Below, in pieces: positions 45,998 through 54,074 of a stretch of DNA of 64,000 nt (its first letter is position 1; the number at the start of each line of letters is the position of its first letter). This DNA comes from Anaerobacillus alkalidiazotrophicus (GTDB taxonomy: Bacteria; Bacillota; Bacilli; Bacillales_H; Anaerobacillaceae): NCBI RefSeq assembly GCF_001866055.1, contig NZ_MLQS01000017.1, positions 460,177-524,176 on the forward strand, given 5' to 3'. The notes beneath the pieces were generated by a model that saw only the letters and a program-made list of their open reading frames with translations, did not search any database and was not told the DNA's origin. The position numbers and the translations under genes are program-made.

Positions 45998-46999
45998 ATG
46001 AGCAAAACAACCACTGAAATAAATGCATCCACATTACTCAACGAACTAAAAGAAGCCAATCAACAAATGGAAAAAGTCGTAAAAACGATTAATCAAGTGG
46101 CATCACAAGCAAATTTATTGGCACTAAATTCAGCAATTGAAGCAGCTAGAGCCGGGGAGGCCGGAAGAGGGTTTTCCGTTGTAGCTAATGAAATTAAGCG
46201 ATTTGCAGACTTAAGTTTAACGACGAATAAAGAAAGTTATAAACTAATTGAAAATATTCAAAAGAAAGCAAATGAAGTAATTGCAGTAAGAACAGCAGAT
46301 GTTGCTTTTGATACAATTGATAAAATTGACCGGAATTTATTTGAAAGAAATTGTGATGTACAAGCATGGGCCACATTTAATGCGATAAAAGATTGCCTGT
46401 TAAACGTAGATCAAAAAAACCAAAAACGTGCTACAAACTTAATGAAAAATATAGTTGATATTTATGAAGTTTATTACGACCTTTTTGTAATGGATACTAC
46501 TGGTAAAATTGTAGCTTCAGGAGTTAATCAAAATATTATTGGTAAAAACATGTCAGAACGATCATGGTTTAAAGAAGTATTAAAAACAAATGATGTCCAT
46601 GTTACAGATATGTATTATTCAGAAGTAATGAACGGTCATACAATGGGATATTCTTGTCCAGTGCGTGATGACAATGGTCAAGTAATAGGTGTTTTTACAA
46701 CACGATTTAATTGGAATTTCATTTATGAAATCATTGACTCTGTAAAAATTAGTAAAGATAGTGAGCTATATTTAATAAATGAAGACGGAATTGTTATTGC
46801 AAGTCATAACCATCAAGGCATACTAACAAAAGATCTTAACCAATTACAAGCAGTAAAACAACTGAAAATTGGTGAGAAATATGGTTATACCAAAGAAAAA
46901 ATAGGTGGTCAAGAAAAGATCTATGCGTTTTGTAAGACCAAAGGTTATAATGCATATCGAGGTAAAGGTTGGTCAGTAATTGTAAGCGAAAATTTATAA
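45998..46999 (+). CDS. Soluble receptor-like protein: MCP signalling tip followed by Cache domain
   Basis: 333 residues without any membrane helix. Residues about 20-85 contain the chemoreceptor tip: [23 protein letters not shown]...[18 protein letters not shown]. After a helical linker, residues about 145-330 form a Cache-type sensor ([52 protein letters not shown]). Usual receptors have sensor first and tip last, so the order is reversed and the sensor is cytoplasmic. The signalling domain is also very short. Start ATG 45998 after TAGGGAG. Similar short 'MCP plus Cache' proteins occur in some anaerobic Firmicutes; role unknown. Confidence 0.82.
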   Translation: MSKTTTEINASTLLNELKEANQQMEKVVKTINQVASQANLLALNSAIEAARAGEAGRGFSVVANEIKRFADLSLTTNKESYKLIENIQKKANEVIAVRTADVAFDTIDKIDRNLFERNCDVQAWATFNAIKDCLLNVDQKNQKRATNLMKNIVDIYEVYYDLFVMDTTGKIVASGVNQNIIGKNMSERSWFKEVLKTNDVHVTDMYYSEVMNGHTMGYSCPVRDDNGQVIGVFTTRFNWNFIYEIIDSVKISKDSELYLINEDGIVIASHNHQGILTKDLNQLQAVKQLKIGEKYGYTKEKIGGQEKIYAFCKTKGYNAYRGKGWSVIVSENL

Positions 47000-47057
47000 A
47001 GGACAATATTTACAAACTGTAGTCTTTACTTCTAAAGTGGATGGTATGGATGAATAT

Positions 47058-47107
47058 AAGTGCTTGAAGGAAAAAATATATTAATTTTTTCTTCAAGCAC
47101 TTTTTTG
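47058..47107 (+). terminator. Terminator after receptor-like gene
   Basis: AAGTGCTTGAAG and CTTCAAGCACTT with further A/T pairing inside, then TTTTG. Confidence 0.85.
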
Positions 47108-47197
47108 GAGATAAAAAGACAATTGTCTTGGCTAAAGGTTACGAGTTCAATATAATAGAAAATATGTTATAAAAGTGAAGGAACTCTGGGGGAGAGT

Positions 47198-47530
47198 ATG
47201 TACATTATCATAATTGTTATTTTCTTACTTCTGTTTGTTTATTTATATCAAATGTATTTTCCTGTTTTATACGTCCCAAATATGGATGAAGATCAAAAAA
47301 TAGTAAATAACAATACAGTATTTTTAGATGTGAGAGATTATCGAGATTCTCTCCATAAACCAGTTCAAGGAGCTGTTAATCTTCCGTATGCTTATTTAAA
47401 GCGGCATCATCAACAAATCTCGAGTAATCAAGTTGTTGTAGTAGCCTCTGATTATGTTTCAAAAAATTTAACGGTACGCTTTTTAAAAGGGCAAGGGTTT
47501 AAAGTGATTGGCTATCAGTTAATAAAATAA
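47198..47530 (+). CDS. Membrane-anchored rhodanese-like protein lacking the active-site cysteine
   Basis: 110 residues. N-terminal membrane helix (2-18), then a rhodanese-like fold (about 35-108): FLDVRDYRDSLHKPVQGAVNLPYAYL is the classic N-terminal half. Where active rhodaneses have a Cys-containing loop after VVVYC, this has VVVVASDYVSKN, so sulfurtransferase activity is not expected. The mobile element inserted four bases after the stop. GTATG start after TGGGGGAGA. Confidence 0.75.
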   Translation: MYIIIIVIFLLLFVYLYQMYFPVLYVPNMDEDQKIVNNNTVFLDVRDYRDSLHKPVQGAVNLPYAYLKRHHQQISSNQVVVVASDYVSKNLTVRFLKGQGFKVIGYQLIK

Positions 47531-47533
47531 AAA

Positions 47534-47749
47534 TTTATCCCACTCTTAAGGGGCAAGTAAGACCCCCACCTCAAAACGTAAGAAAATCGAGAAGTTTAGG
47601 TGGGGGATAAACTGCCCCTAAAGGTCCGATATAGAATAACTTTCATCAGTGAAGCTGATGATTAGTTATTCTTATGCCCGTGGTATAAGTTGAACTAACA
47701 ATCAGTGGGGGATGAAGGAAAACCCCCACTGATTGAAGTTCAGCTTTAT
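47534..47749 (+). mobile_element. TTTAT-flanked IS200/IS605-type non-coding element, copy 4 (full length)
   Basis: Full 211-bp element after TTTAT (47534-47538). Order of structures: left-end hairpin CCCCCACCT...AGGTGGGGG nested in GGGGCA/TGCCCC; central hairpin GAATAACT/AGTTATTC over CATCAG/CTGATG; right-end hairpin CAATCAGTGGGGG/CCCCCACTGATTG; final TTCAGCTTTAT. AAGTTGAAC (between the central and right hairpins) can pair with GTTCAGCTT at the very end, with one G-U, making a pseudoknot-like closure as in TnpB guide RNAs. Confidence 0.8.
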
Positions 47750-47819
47750 AACGAAATGTTTCATTGCGTCTATATTTCACGTCTATACCACTTCTTCTAC
47801 TTTTACGTAACCTATTGAA

Positions 47820-48524
47820 TTATATTGTGCATTCAACATACGGACAAGATTCACAGCGAAGATGCTCTTGTAAGTACTCGATATTTTTAATTGTAATATA
47901 CTTTGAATTTATAGAGATAATCTCTTCATTAGTTAAATTCTTTAATATTCTACTAATGCTCTCTCTAGTTGCTCCGATATAGTTAGCTAACTCTTGACTT
48001 GTTAATTTTTTGTTTATTAAAATACCATTTTCACAAGGAGTACCGTGAGCATTGCTAAGTCGGATTAATATTGAAAATAGTGCACCTTTTTTTCCACAAA
48101 AAATGAGATCACGAAATTGTGCAAGAAGTGAGTTACTATGGATTGAAATTCGTCTCATAAATGCTAAAGCAATTGCACCATTTACACGACAAATATCTTC
48201 TATTACTTCCCTTTCAAATCTAACCAATATAGAGTCTTTAATAACATCAGCATTAGAGGTAAGTTTTAAGTTATTATATAAACTTAGCTCTCCAATAAAA
48301 TCATTATCCTGTTTCAGCTGAAAAAATAAAACTTTACCTTCAACACTTGTTTTACTTAAGCGAACTCTACCGGATTTTATGAAGTAGATATGTTTAGGAC
48401 GATCCCCTTCGAAAAATAAAGAATTACCTTTTTGGACAGAAATCTCAGTTCCTTGTGACAAAAGGTACTGCTTCTCTTCTTCGCTTAACTCGTCAAAAAA
48501 TGTCTCTTTTGTAATTTTGACCAT
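47820..48524 (-). CDS. fnr: Fnr-type Crp-family regulator with C-terminal cysteine cluster
   Basis: 234 residues from ATG 48524 after AGGAGGACTAC. Cyclic-nucleotide-like sensor domain (about 10-130), dimerisation helix, and winged-helix DNA-binding domain (about 160-215) with recognition helix region ELANYIGATRESISRILKNL. The C-terminus LRCESCPYVECTI has C-x2-C-x4-C. In B. subtilis Fnr a [4Fe-4S] cluster is held by three C-terminal cysteines plus an aspartate, so oxygen sensing is likely here. E/R residues of the helix (E-S-x-x-R) match Fnr/Crp DNA recognition. Divergent from the IDEAL gene. Confidence 0.8.
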   Translation of the reverse strand: MVKITKETFFDELSEEEKQYLLSQGTEISVQKGNSLFFEGDRPKHIYFIKSGRVRLSKTSVEGKVLFFQLKQDNDFIGELSLYNNLKLTSNADVIKDSILVRFEREVIEDICRVNGAIALAFMRRISIHSNSLLAQFRDLIFCGKKGALFSILIRLSNAHGTPCENGILINKKLTSQELANYIGATRESISRILKNLTNEEIISINSKYITIKNIEYLQEHLRCESCPYVECTI

Positions 48525-48847
48525 TAGTAGTCCTCCTAGAAAAAACAAAAACATAATTTGTAAATATAAGGTAAAGAAATCGTCGATAAGTTAACAATCT
48601 TACTATATTTTACAACATTAATAGAATTAAATCGATTTTCTTTATTTAAAAATAACATATTTTGAGATTAAACGCTGTGAAAAAAAAGAGAATATTGGTG
48701 GAGTATGATGATATATATAGAAAAAAGCTAAAACTTTACGCTTTAAATTAACTGAAGTAAAAACCTTGTGAGATAACTTGACTAAAAACTCAGAAAGTTG
48801 AAAATAATCAAAAAATTTATTATAATTAAAAAAAGGAGGTTTTAAAT
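48525..48847. other. AT-rich divergent intergenic region
   Basis: 323 bases between the fnr and IDEAL genes. It should contain both promoters. I see no clear TGTGA-N6-TCACA Fnr site, no terminator and no credible small gene. Confidence 0.5.
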
Positions 48848-49153
48848 ATGGAAAAGTTTATGATAAATAAAAAAATGTTGAGGAAATTGTCATTAATGAA
48901 TAACCATAGGGAGCCTTCTGTAGAGATACTTGACTCCTTATATGCTCAGATGTTTTTAGAAGTATCCATTTACCGCTTTCAAACATCGAAACTTCAAAAG
49001 GAAATCGATCATGCTCTAAAAAATGGTAATAAGGAAGAATTCGCAAAGCTTGCAGAAAAATACAATGAAATTTTATTTAAGTATAAAGACGGCATTAAAT
49101 TTTCAAAAAAGGGGTTTGAATTAACGATTGACCTAGAAGAATATGTTCTATAG
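48848..49153 (+). CDS. IDEAL-domain small protein
   Basis: 101 residues, ATG 48848 after AAAGGAGG. The core LQKEIDHALKNGNKEEFAKLAEKYNEIL (given in part; about residues 52-75) fits the IDEAL domain, a short helical motif in several Bacillus proteins of unclear function. It is otherwise polar and helical. Adjacent to fnr but divergent. A terminator follows about 115 bases later. Confidence 0.7.
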   Translation: MEKFMINKKMLRKLSLMNNHREPSVEILDSLYAQMFLEVSIYRFQTSKLQKEIDHALKNGNKEEFAKLAEKYNEILFKYKDGIKFSKKGFELTIDLEEYVL

Positions 49154-49263
49154 GCGAATGATAAGAAAATACACAACAAAGTGAAAGTGATGTGAAAAGT
49201 GGAGAAAATATGAGTATCATTTTGACGATTTCAATTGTATGGGGAAAAAACCAAAGTACCGAC
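49154..49263. other. Short non-coding gap
   Basis: 110 bases between the IDEAL gene and its terminator. Nothing else is recognised. Confidence 0.4.
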
Positions 49264-49309
49264 AAAAAAGGCGTTTAGAATTAGTAAAATAATTCAAACG
49301 CCATTTTTA
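49264..49309 (+). terminator. Terminator after IDEAL gene
   Basis: GGCGTTT-A-GAATTA and TAATTC-AAACGCC, A-run before and ATTTTTAT after. Its T-run supplied the TTTAT target of the next mobile element. Confidence 0.8.
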
Positions 49310-49522
49310 TTCCACTCTTAAGGGCAGTAAAACCCTCACCTCAAAACTTAAGAAAATCGAGAAGTTTAGGTGGGGGATAAACTGCCCCTAAAGGTCCGAT
49401 ATAGAATAACTTTCATCAGTGAAGCTGATGATTAGTTATTCTTATGCCCGTGGTATAAGTTGAACTAATAACAATCAGTGGAGGATGAAGGAAAACCCCC
49501 ACTGATTGAAGTTCAGCTTTAT
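49306..49522 (+). mobile_element. TTTAT-flanked IS200/IS605-type non-coding element, copy 5 (full length, diverged)
   Basis: Same architecture as the copy at 47534, after TTTAT 49306-49310. Left end slightly mutated (TCCACTCTTAAGGGCA, and CCCTCACCT against AGGTGGGGG). A three-base insertion (ATA) occurs before CAATCAG, and the right hairpin has one mismatch (GTGGAGG against CCCCCAC). Ends TTCAGCTTTAT. Confidence 0.78.
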
Positions 49523-49554
49523 ACACTCAATACTGCCTATTATTGAAGTTCACC

Positions 49555-51318
49555 TTATAACAACTTTTTTAGACTTTCGCTTCCAATCATGTCATCAGCT
49601 TGCCAAGGCACAATTACGCATTGTTTCGACAGTTCATCTTTTACTTTTTTAATCCACTGTTCTTCAGCGAGAGCCCGTCCTTGAAGGATAGGGTCAGTAG
49701 TGCTGGAGGCCTGAAAGCTTTGGTTTATCACCCACCATTTTGGTGAGATTTGTGCACGACGTAAGTCTTCTTGGAGTCGGCTAGCTTCAAAAACAGGTGT
49801 TGCTTCTGGAAGTGTTACCAACACTACGTTTGTATTTTTTTCATCACGAAGTCGAGGCAATAGGTTTTTTACTGCTTCTGGGATGTTCCCACTAGAACGA
49901 GTAACCTCACGATGATAGGAATGAGCTGCATCTAGTAAAAGTAATGTATGCCCAGTAGGTGCAGTATCAATCACAACAAATGTTTCTTTTGACTTGTCCA
50001 CGATATTGGCAAATGCCTGAAAAACTGCGATTTCCTCAGTACAAGGAGAACGTAAGTCTTCTTCAATGTATTTTAAACTTTCCTCATCTAATGTTTCTCT
50101 TACTTTATTTAAAACTTGGTCACGATAATTCTCAACCTCTTTTTTAGGATCAATACGACTAATCGAAATTTTATTTGTTACTTTCGTATCTTTTAAGACG
50201 GTAGTTAAATGTGCTGCTGGGTCAGTAGTTGTAAGATGAACGTGATGTCCTTTTTCTGCTAGTCCAATGGCAATAGCTGCTGCAATTGTTGTTTTACCAA
50301 CTCCTCCTTTCCCCATAGTCATAATTACTCCACTTTTATTTTTTGAAAAGGCATCAATCATAGTTTTCAGTGGTGGTATCGTATTTGCTGTCAGTTTATT
50401 AGTAATAATTCTATTTGTAACTTCAACAGGTACAAACAGTTTCTTCAGTGCTTCTATTCCGGTTAAATTAAACGGAACTAAAGGGAGTTGAAATGTAGTA
50501 AGAGATTTCAAATAATCTGACATTTGCTCTAAAGCTGTAAGTTGTTTTCTTTCAAATTGATTTGCTACATGATCGTTTCTGTCCAAAACGTGAAAAACAC
50601 CATTAATAATCAGTGCTTGATTTTTAATTCCAAGTTCACTTAACTCAGTAGCTGCACGTTCGGCTTCACTTAGTGATGAATACTCTGGTCTTGATACAAG
50701 TATAAGTGTTGTTTCTTCCCTATTAGAAAGTGCTGTTACCGTACGTGCGTAAAGGTCTTTTTTTGATGCAAGGCCAGATAAAGGACCTAAACAAGAGGTA
50801 CCAGTTGTATTTTCTTCTAAAAAATCAGACCATGCAGTTGGCAATTGTAATAAACGTAACGTATGTCCAGTAGGAGCCGTATCGAAAATAACATGATCAA
50901 ATTGCTTTGTTAAATCATCATTTGATAATAAGTTCGTAAATTCATCAAAAGCAGCTATTTCAACTGTACAAGCACCAGAAAGCTGCTCTTCCATATTATC
51001 GAGGGCTGCTTTAGGGAGCTTACCACGATAAGGACCAATGACACTTTCCCGATATTGTTTGGCGGCTTCTTCTGGGTCTAAATTTGAAGCAAATAAATTA
51101 GGCACTTCACTGATTGCTTTTGGAGTATTTGATAACGTTTCATCAAATACATCCTCAAGGTTAGATGCGGGGTCAGTGCTTACAATTAATACTTTTCTAC
51201 CGGCTTGTGCTAAAGCAACCGCAGTAGCACAAGCGGTTGATGTTTTACCGACTCCTCCTTTACCAGTAAAAAAGAAATGTCGAGTTTCAGGTAATTTCAT
51301 TGGGTGAAATAATTCCAT
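49555..51318 (-). CDS. arsA: Arsenical pump-driving ATPase ArsA
   Basis: 587 residues, two tandem ATPase halves. P-loops FTGKGGVGKTSTA (about 17) and TMGKGGVGKTTIA (about 334); DTAPTGHTLRLLQLP and DTAPTGHTLLLLDA signal-transduction motifs in each half. Metalloid-binding cysteines are in SGACTVE, TSCLGPL and SPCTEE, as in E. coli ArsA. It energises arsenite/antimonite efflux, normally with ArsB; here the membrane partner in the cluster is an Acr3-type carrier. It follows arsD on the minus strand after 114 bp. Confidence 0.95.
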   Translation of the reverse strand: MELFHPMKLPETRHFFFTGKGGVGKTSTACATAVALAQAGRKVLIVSTDPASNLEDVFDETLSNTPKAISEVPNLFASNLDPEEAAKQYRESVIGPYRGKLPKAALDNMEEQLSGACTVEIAAFDEFTNLLSNDDLTKQFDHVIFDTAPTGHTLRLLQLPTAWSDFLEENTTGTSCLGPLSGLASKKDLYARTVTALSNREETTLILVSRPEYSSLSEAERAATELSELGIKNQALIINGVFHVLDRNDHVANQFERKQLTALEQMSDYLKSLTTFQLPLVPFNLTGIEALKKLFVPVEVTNRIITNKLTANTIPPLKTMIDAFSKNKSGVIMTMGKGGVGKTTIAAAIAIGLAEKGHHVHLTTTDPAAHLTTVLKDTKVTNKISISRIDPKKEVENYRDQVLNKVRETLDEESLKYIEEDLRSPCTEEIAVFQAFANIVDKSKETFVVIDTAPTGHTLLLLDAAHSYHREVTRSSGNIPEAVKNLLPRLRDEKNTNVVLVTLPEATPVFEASRLQEDLRRAQISPKWWVINQSFQASSTTDPILQGRALAEEQWIKKVKDELSKQCVIVPWQADDMIGSESLKKLL

Positions 51319-51432
51319 GATGATACCAACCTTTCAAGTATATTTAAAACAATCTGCTCTTAATTAGCCCACCACGGAACTTTATTAAAAATGTATGTGG
51401 TGGGCATCTTTTTCGCTAATCAGATTAATTAT

Positions 51433-51795
51433 TTATATTGACTTGAGATCAATATTTAATGGCGAGTTCTTGACTTCTAATTCAGTAACATCAATATTTA
51501 GCCATGTAGCTAGTTCTGTTTTCGAAGGGTACTTATGTGTTTTTACTATTTTGCCATTCACAACGGTAGCGGGTAAACCGTCTACTCCTTCAGCCTCCAT
51601 AAGCATACTAATATCCTTATTTAATACATAAGGTTCAGCATTTTGAGCTAGATTATATCTAATAACGTCATGACCTTTATTAACGAGAGTTGCTACGTCT
51701 CTTGCAATACGAGTTAATTCTGGGTCAACATCAGGTCCACAAACACCAGTTGGACAGCAAAGGGCAGGGTCAAAAATTTCAATTTTTGTCTTCAT
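51433..51795 (-). CDS. arsD: Arsenite chaperone ArsD
   Basis: 120 residues. Metallochaperone that hands As(III)/Sb(III) to ArsA. The signature CCPTGVCGPDVDPEL at residues 13-27 supplies Cys13, Cys14 and Cys19, the known ligand set. Thioredoxin-like fold with DGLPATVVNGKIV near residue 72. ATG after AAGGAGAG. Divergent from arsR with a shared control region. Confidence 0.95.
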   Translation of the reverse strand: MKTKIEIFDPALCCPTGVCGPDVDPELTRIARDVATLVNKGHDVIRYNLAQNAEPYVLNKDISMLMEAEGVDGLPATVVNGKIVKTHKYPSKTELATWLNIDVTELEVKNSPLNIDLKSI

Positions 51796-51921
51796 GTTAA
51801 ATCTCTCCTTAAGTTATAGATTTTAGGTTGAACATTGTATCAATGCTACACGGATCGTATTAAGGTTATTTTCTCCGTGCTAAGTAAGATATAATTCTTT
51901 TTTATTTTATCATATTTCTCA

Positions 51922-51949
51922 TTGACATATAAGTATATACTTATATAAT
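51922..51949 (+). promoter_or_regulatory. ars promoter with ArsR operator palindrome
   Basis: TTGACA (51922-51927) and TATAAT (51944-51949) with 16-bp spacing form a strong promoter. Between and across them runs the perfect 20-bp palindrome ATATAAGTATATACTTATAT (51927-51946), the kind of site bound by ArsR/SmtB repressors. Binding would block RNA polymerase directly. Confidence 0.82.
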
Positions 51950-51986
51950 AATACATGTAATGAAATTAATTAAGGGAGTTGAATTC

Positions 51987-52325
51987 ATGGATAAAATCCC
52001 TATAGAAAAAATGGTTGTTGTATTAAAGTTATTAGGAGATAAAACAAGGCTAACGATAGTTAGTCTATTGAAAGAAAGGGATTGTTGTGTATGTGAATTT
52101 GTTGAACTTTTAGAAATGAGCCAACCGTCTATTAGTCAACATATTCGTAAATTAAAAGATGCAAACTTAGTAACAGAGAAAAGAAAAGGACAATGGATTT
52201 TTTATTCACTAAATAAAGAAAATGATGCTTATTCGGTTATTCTCTCGATATTAGACCATATCCCTGATCAAGATGAAAAATTACTGCAGTTAGAGAGAAT
52301 TAGTAAAAACGTTTGTTGTGATTAA
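51987..52325 (+). CDS. arsR: Arsenic-responsive repressor ArsR
   Basis: 112 residues from ATG 51987, after AAGGGAG; the open frame begins at 51960 but lacks a site. ArsR/SmtB winged helix. Metalloid-binding motif RDCCVCEFVELL around residue 31 (C-x-C with an extra Cys), and recognition helix MSQPSISQHIRKLKDANLV. Ends in NVCCD, a further cysteine pair. Represses its own operon and probably the divergent arsDA. Confidence 0.94.
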   Translation: MDKIPIEKMVVVLKLLGDKTRLTIVSLLKERDCCVCEFVELLEMSQPSISQHIRKLKDANLVTEKRKGQWIFYSLNKENDAYSVILSILDHIPDQDEKLLQLERISKNVCCD

Positions 52326-52350
52326 TAGAAGTTTGAGGAGAGTGAGAGAA

Positions 52351-53415
52351 TTGAGTAATGAAACGGAAGTGAAAGGAATTGGGTTTTTTGAACGCTATTT
52401 AACGATATGGGTTGCGTTATGTATTATCGTTGGAGTTGCTATTGGCCAGTGGCTTCCTTTTATCCCAGAGACGTTAAGCAGATTTGAATATGCCCAAGTA
52501 TCAATTCCTGTCGCTATTCTAATTTGGCTAATGATTTATCCGATGATGTTGAAAATTGATTTTTCTAGTATCGTAGGGGCATTAAAAATGCCAAAGGGGT
52601 TAATTGTGACTTGTACGACAAACTGGTTAATTAAGCCGTTTACAATGTTTTTATTTGCATGGCTGTTTTTTAAAATAATTTTTGGGGGGCTTATTCCAGC
52701 AGACCTAGCTACTGAATATATTGCAGGTGCCGTATTATTAGGGGCAGCCCCTTGTACTGCGATGGTATTTGTTTGGAGTCATTTAACGAAAGGGAATCCT
52801 TCCTATACACTTGTTCAAGTTGCTGTAAATGATTTGATTTTATTAATTGCATTTGCTCCAATTGTCATGATTTTATTAGGTGTAAGTAATGTATTAGTGC
52901 CATATGACACATTACTCTTATCTGTTGTGTTATTTATCGTTATTCCATTAGTAGGTGGATATTTATCAAGAACTTACATTGTTAAGAATAAAGGAAAAGA
53001 GTATTTTGAAAATGTCTTTATAAAGAAATTTGATAATGTTACGATTACTGGCTTATTGTTAACGTTAATCATCCTTTTCTCTTTCCAAGGTGATGTTATA
53101 TTAAACAATCCAATCCATATTGTGTTAATTGCCATTCCTTTAATCATTCAAACGTTCCTTATATTTGCCATAGCATACGGATGGGCAAAAGCCTGGAAAT
53201 TGCCACATGAAATTGCCTCACCTGCTGGAATGATCGGTGCTAGTAACTTTTTTGAATTGGCAGTAGCGGTAGCCATCGCATTATTTGGTCTTCAATCTGG
53301 TGCAGCACTCGTAACGGTTGTTGGGGTTCTCGTTGAAGTTCCTCTGATGTTAGCGTTAGTTCGTATATCAAACAATACACGACACTGGTTTCCTGATTCA
53401 AAGTTAGCCCAATAG
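52351..53415 (+). CDS. acr3: Arsenite efflux permease Acr3
   Basis: 354 residues from TTG 52351 (GAGGAGAGTGAG upstream); the frame is open from GTG 52318, which overlaps the arsR stop, so the start is uncertain. Ten-helix BASS-fold carrier. The signature LLGAAPCTAMVFVWSHLTKG near residue 135 holds the essential cysteine. Exports As(III) by proton antiport. Usually called ArsB in Bacillus annotations, but it belongs to the Acr3 family. Confidence 0.94.
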   Translation: MSNETEVKGIGFFERYLTIWVALCIIVGVAIGQWLPFIPETLSRFEYAQVSIPVAILIWLMIYPMMLKIDFSSIVGALKMPKGLIVTCTTNWLIKPFTMFLFAWLFFKIIFGGLIPADLATEYIAGAVLLGAAPCTAMVFVWSHLTKGNPSYTLVQVAVNDLILLIAFAPIVMILLGVSNVLVPYDTLLLSVVLFIVIPLVGGYLSRTYIVKNKGKEYFENVFIKKFDNVTITGLLLTLIILFSFQGDVILNNPIHIVLIAIPLIIQTFLIFAIAYGWAKAWKLPHEIASPAGMIGASNFFELAVAVAIALFGLQSGAALVTVVGVLVEVPLMLALVRISNNTRHWFPDSKLAQ

Positions 53416-53590
53416 TGTCGTTATTGATAGAAAGTATTATTTCAATCGGTTTAGATTTACTAATTTAAACTGATTGCTAAACTTATGTCTCACTGAAAAG
53501 ACTAAGATTTACTTTGTTTTGAAGTGCAGGTCTTATAGCTCATTATGAGTGAAAAGAGATATTATTTTATTAAAGGAGACTTACTTACAC

Positions 53591-54010
53591 ATGTCAAAAA
53601 AAACAATCTACTTTTTATGTACAGGAAATTCATGCCGTAGCCAAATGGCAGAAGGGTTTGGTCATCATTATTTAGGAGATGAGTGGAATGTTTATTCTGC
53701 TGGAATAGAAGCTCATGGTGTAAATCCTAATGCTGTTAAAGCAATGAAAGAAATTGGTATTGATATTTCCAATCAAACCTCAGACACTATTGATCCTGAA
53801 ATTTTAGCAAATGCCGATTTAGTCGTAACATTATGTGGCCATGCTAACGATGTATGCCCAGCAACACCCAAAAATAAGGATCGCGTTCATTGGGGATTTG
53901 ACGATCCGGCAAAAGCAGAAGGAACAGATGAAGAAAAGTGGGCATTCTTCCAAAGAGTTCGTGATGAGATTGGCTCTCGAATTAAAACATTTAAAGAAAC
54001 AGGAAAATAA
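53591..54010 (+). CDS. arsC: Thioredoxin-coupled arsenate reductase ArsC
   Basis: 139 residues from ATG 53591. Reduces arsenate to arsenite, which Acr3/ArsA then exports. Low-molecular-weight phosphatase fold: P-loop [14 protein letters not shown] with Cys10 and Cys15, and the resolving pair Cys82/Cys89 in [31 protein letters not shown] is the family C-terminal block. Separated from acr3 by 175 bp that include a hairpin without T-run (AATCGGTTTA/TAAACTGATT near 53444-53475). Confidence 0.96.
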   Translation: MSKKTIYFLCTGNSCRSQMAEGFGHHYLGDEWNVYSAGIEAHGVNPNAVKAMKEIGIDISNQTSDTIDPEILANADLVVTLCGHANDVCPATPKNKDRVHWGFDDPAKAEGTDEEKWAFFQRVRDEIGSRIKTFKETGK

Positions 54011-54014
54011 TAGA

Positions 54015-54056
54015 AAAAAGCCATTATAGCGAACTTTTCACTATAATGGCTTTTCT
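54015..54056 (+). terminator. Terminator after arsC
   Basis: AAAAGCCATTATAG and CTATAATGGCTTTT, perfect 14-bp stem, then TCTT. A-run on the left allows use from both sides, serving the convergent selenoprotein gene as well. Confidence 0.9.
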
Positions 54057-54074
54057 TCTTATTAAATAAACTAT

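Noticed and set aside
47534..47749. CRISPR array made of the repeated 216-bp units
   Set aside because: Copies are far apart, much longer than CRISPR repeats and each is inserted singly after TTTAT; no cas genes.
48664..48760. 24-codon ORF between fnr and the IDEAL gene
   Set aside because: No ribosome binding site and very low-complexity lysine-rich product.
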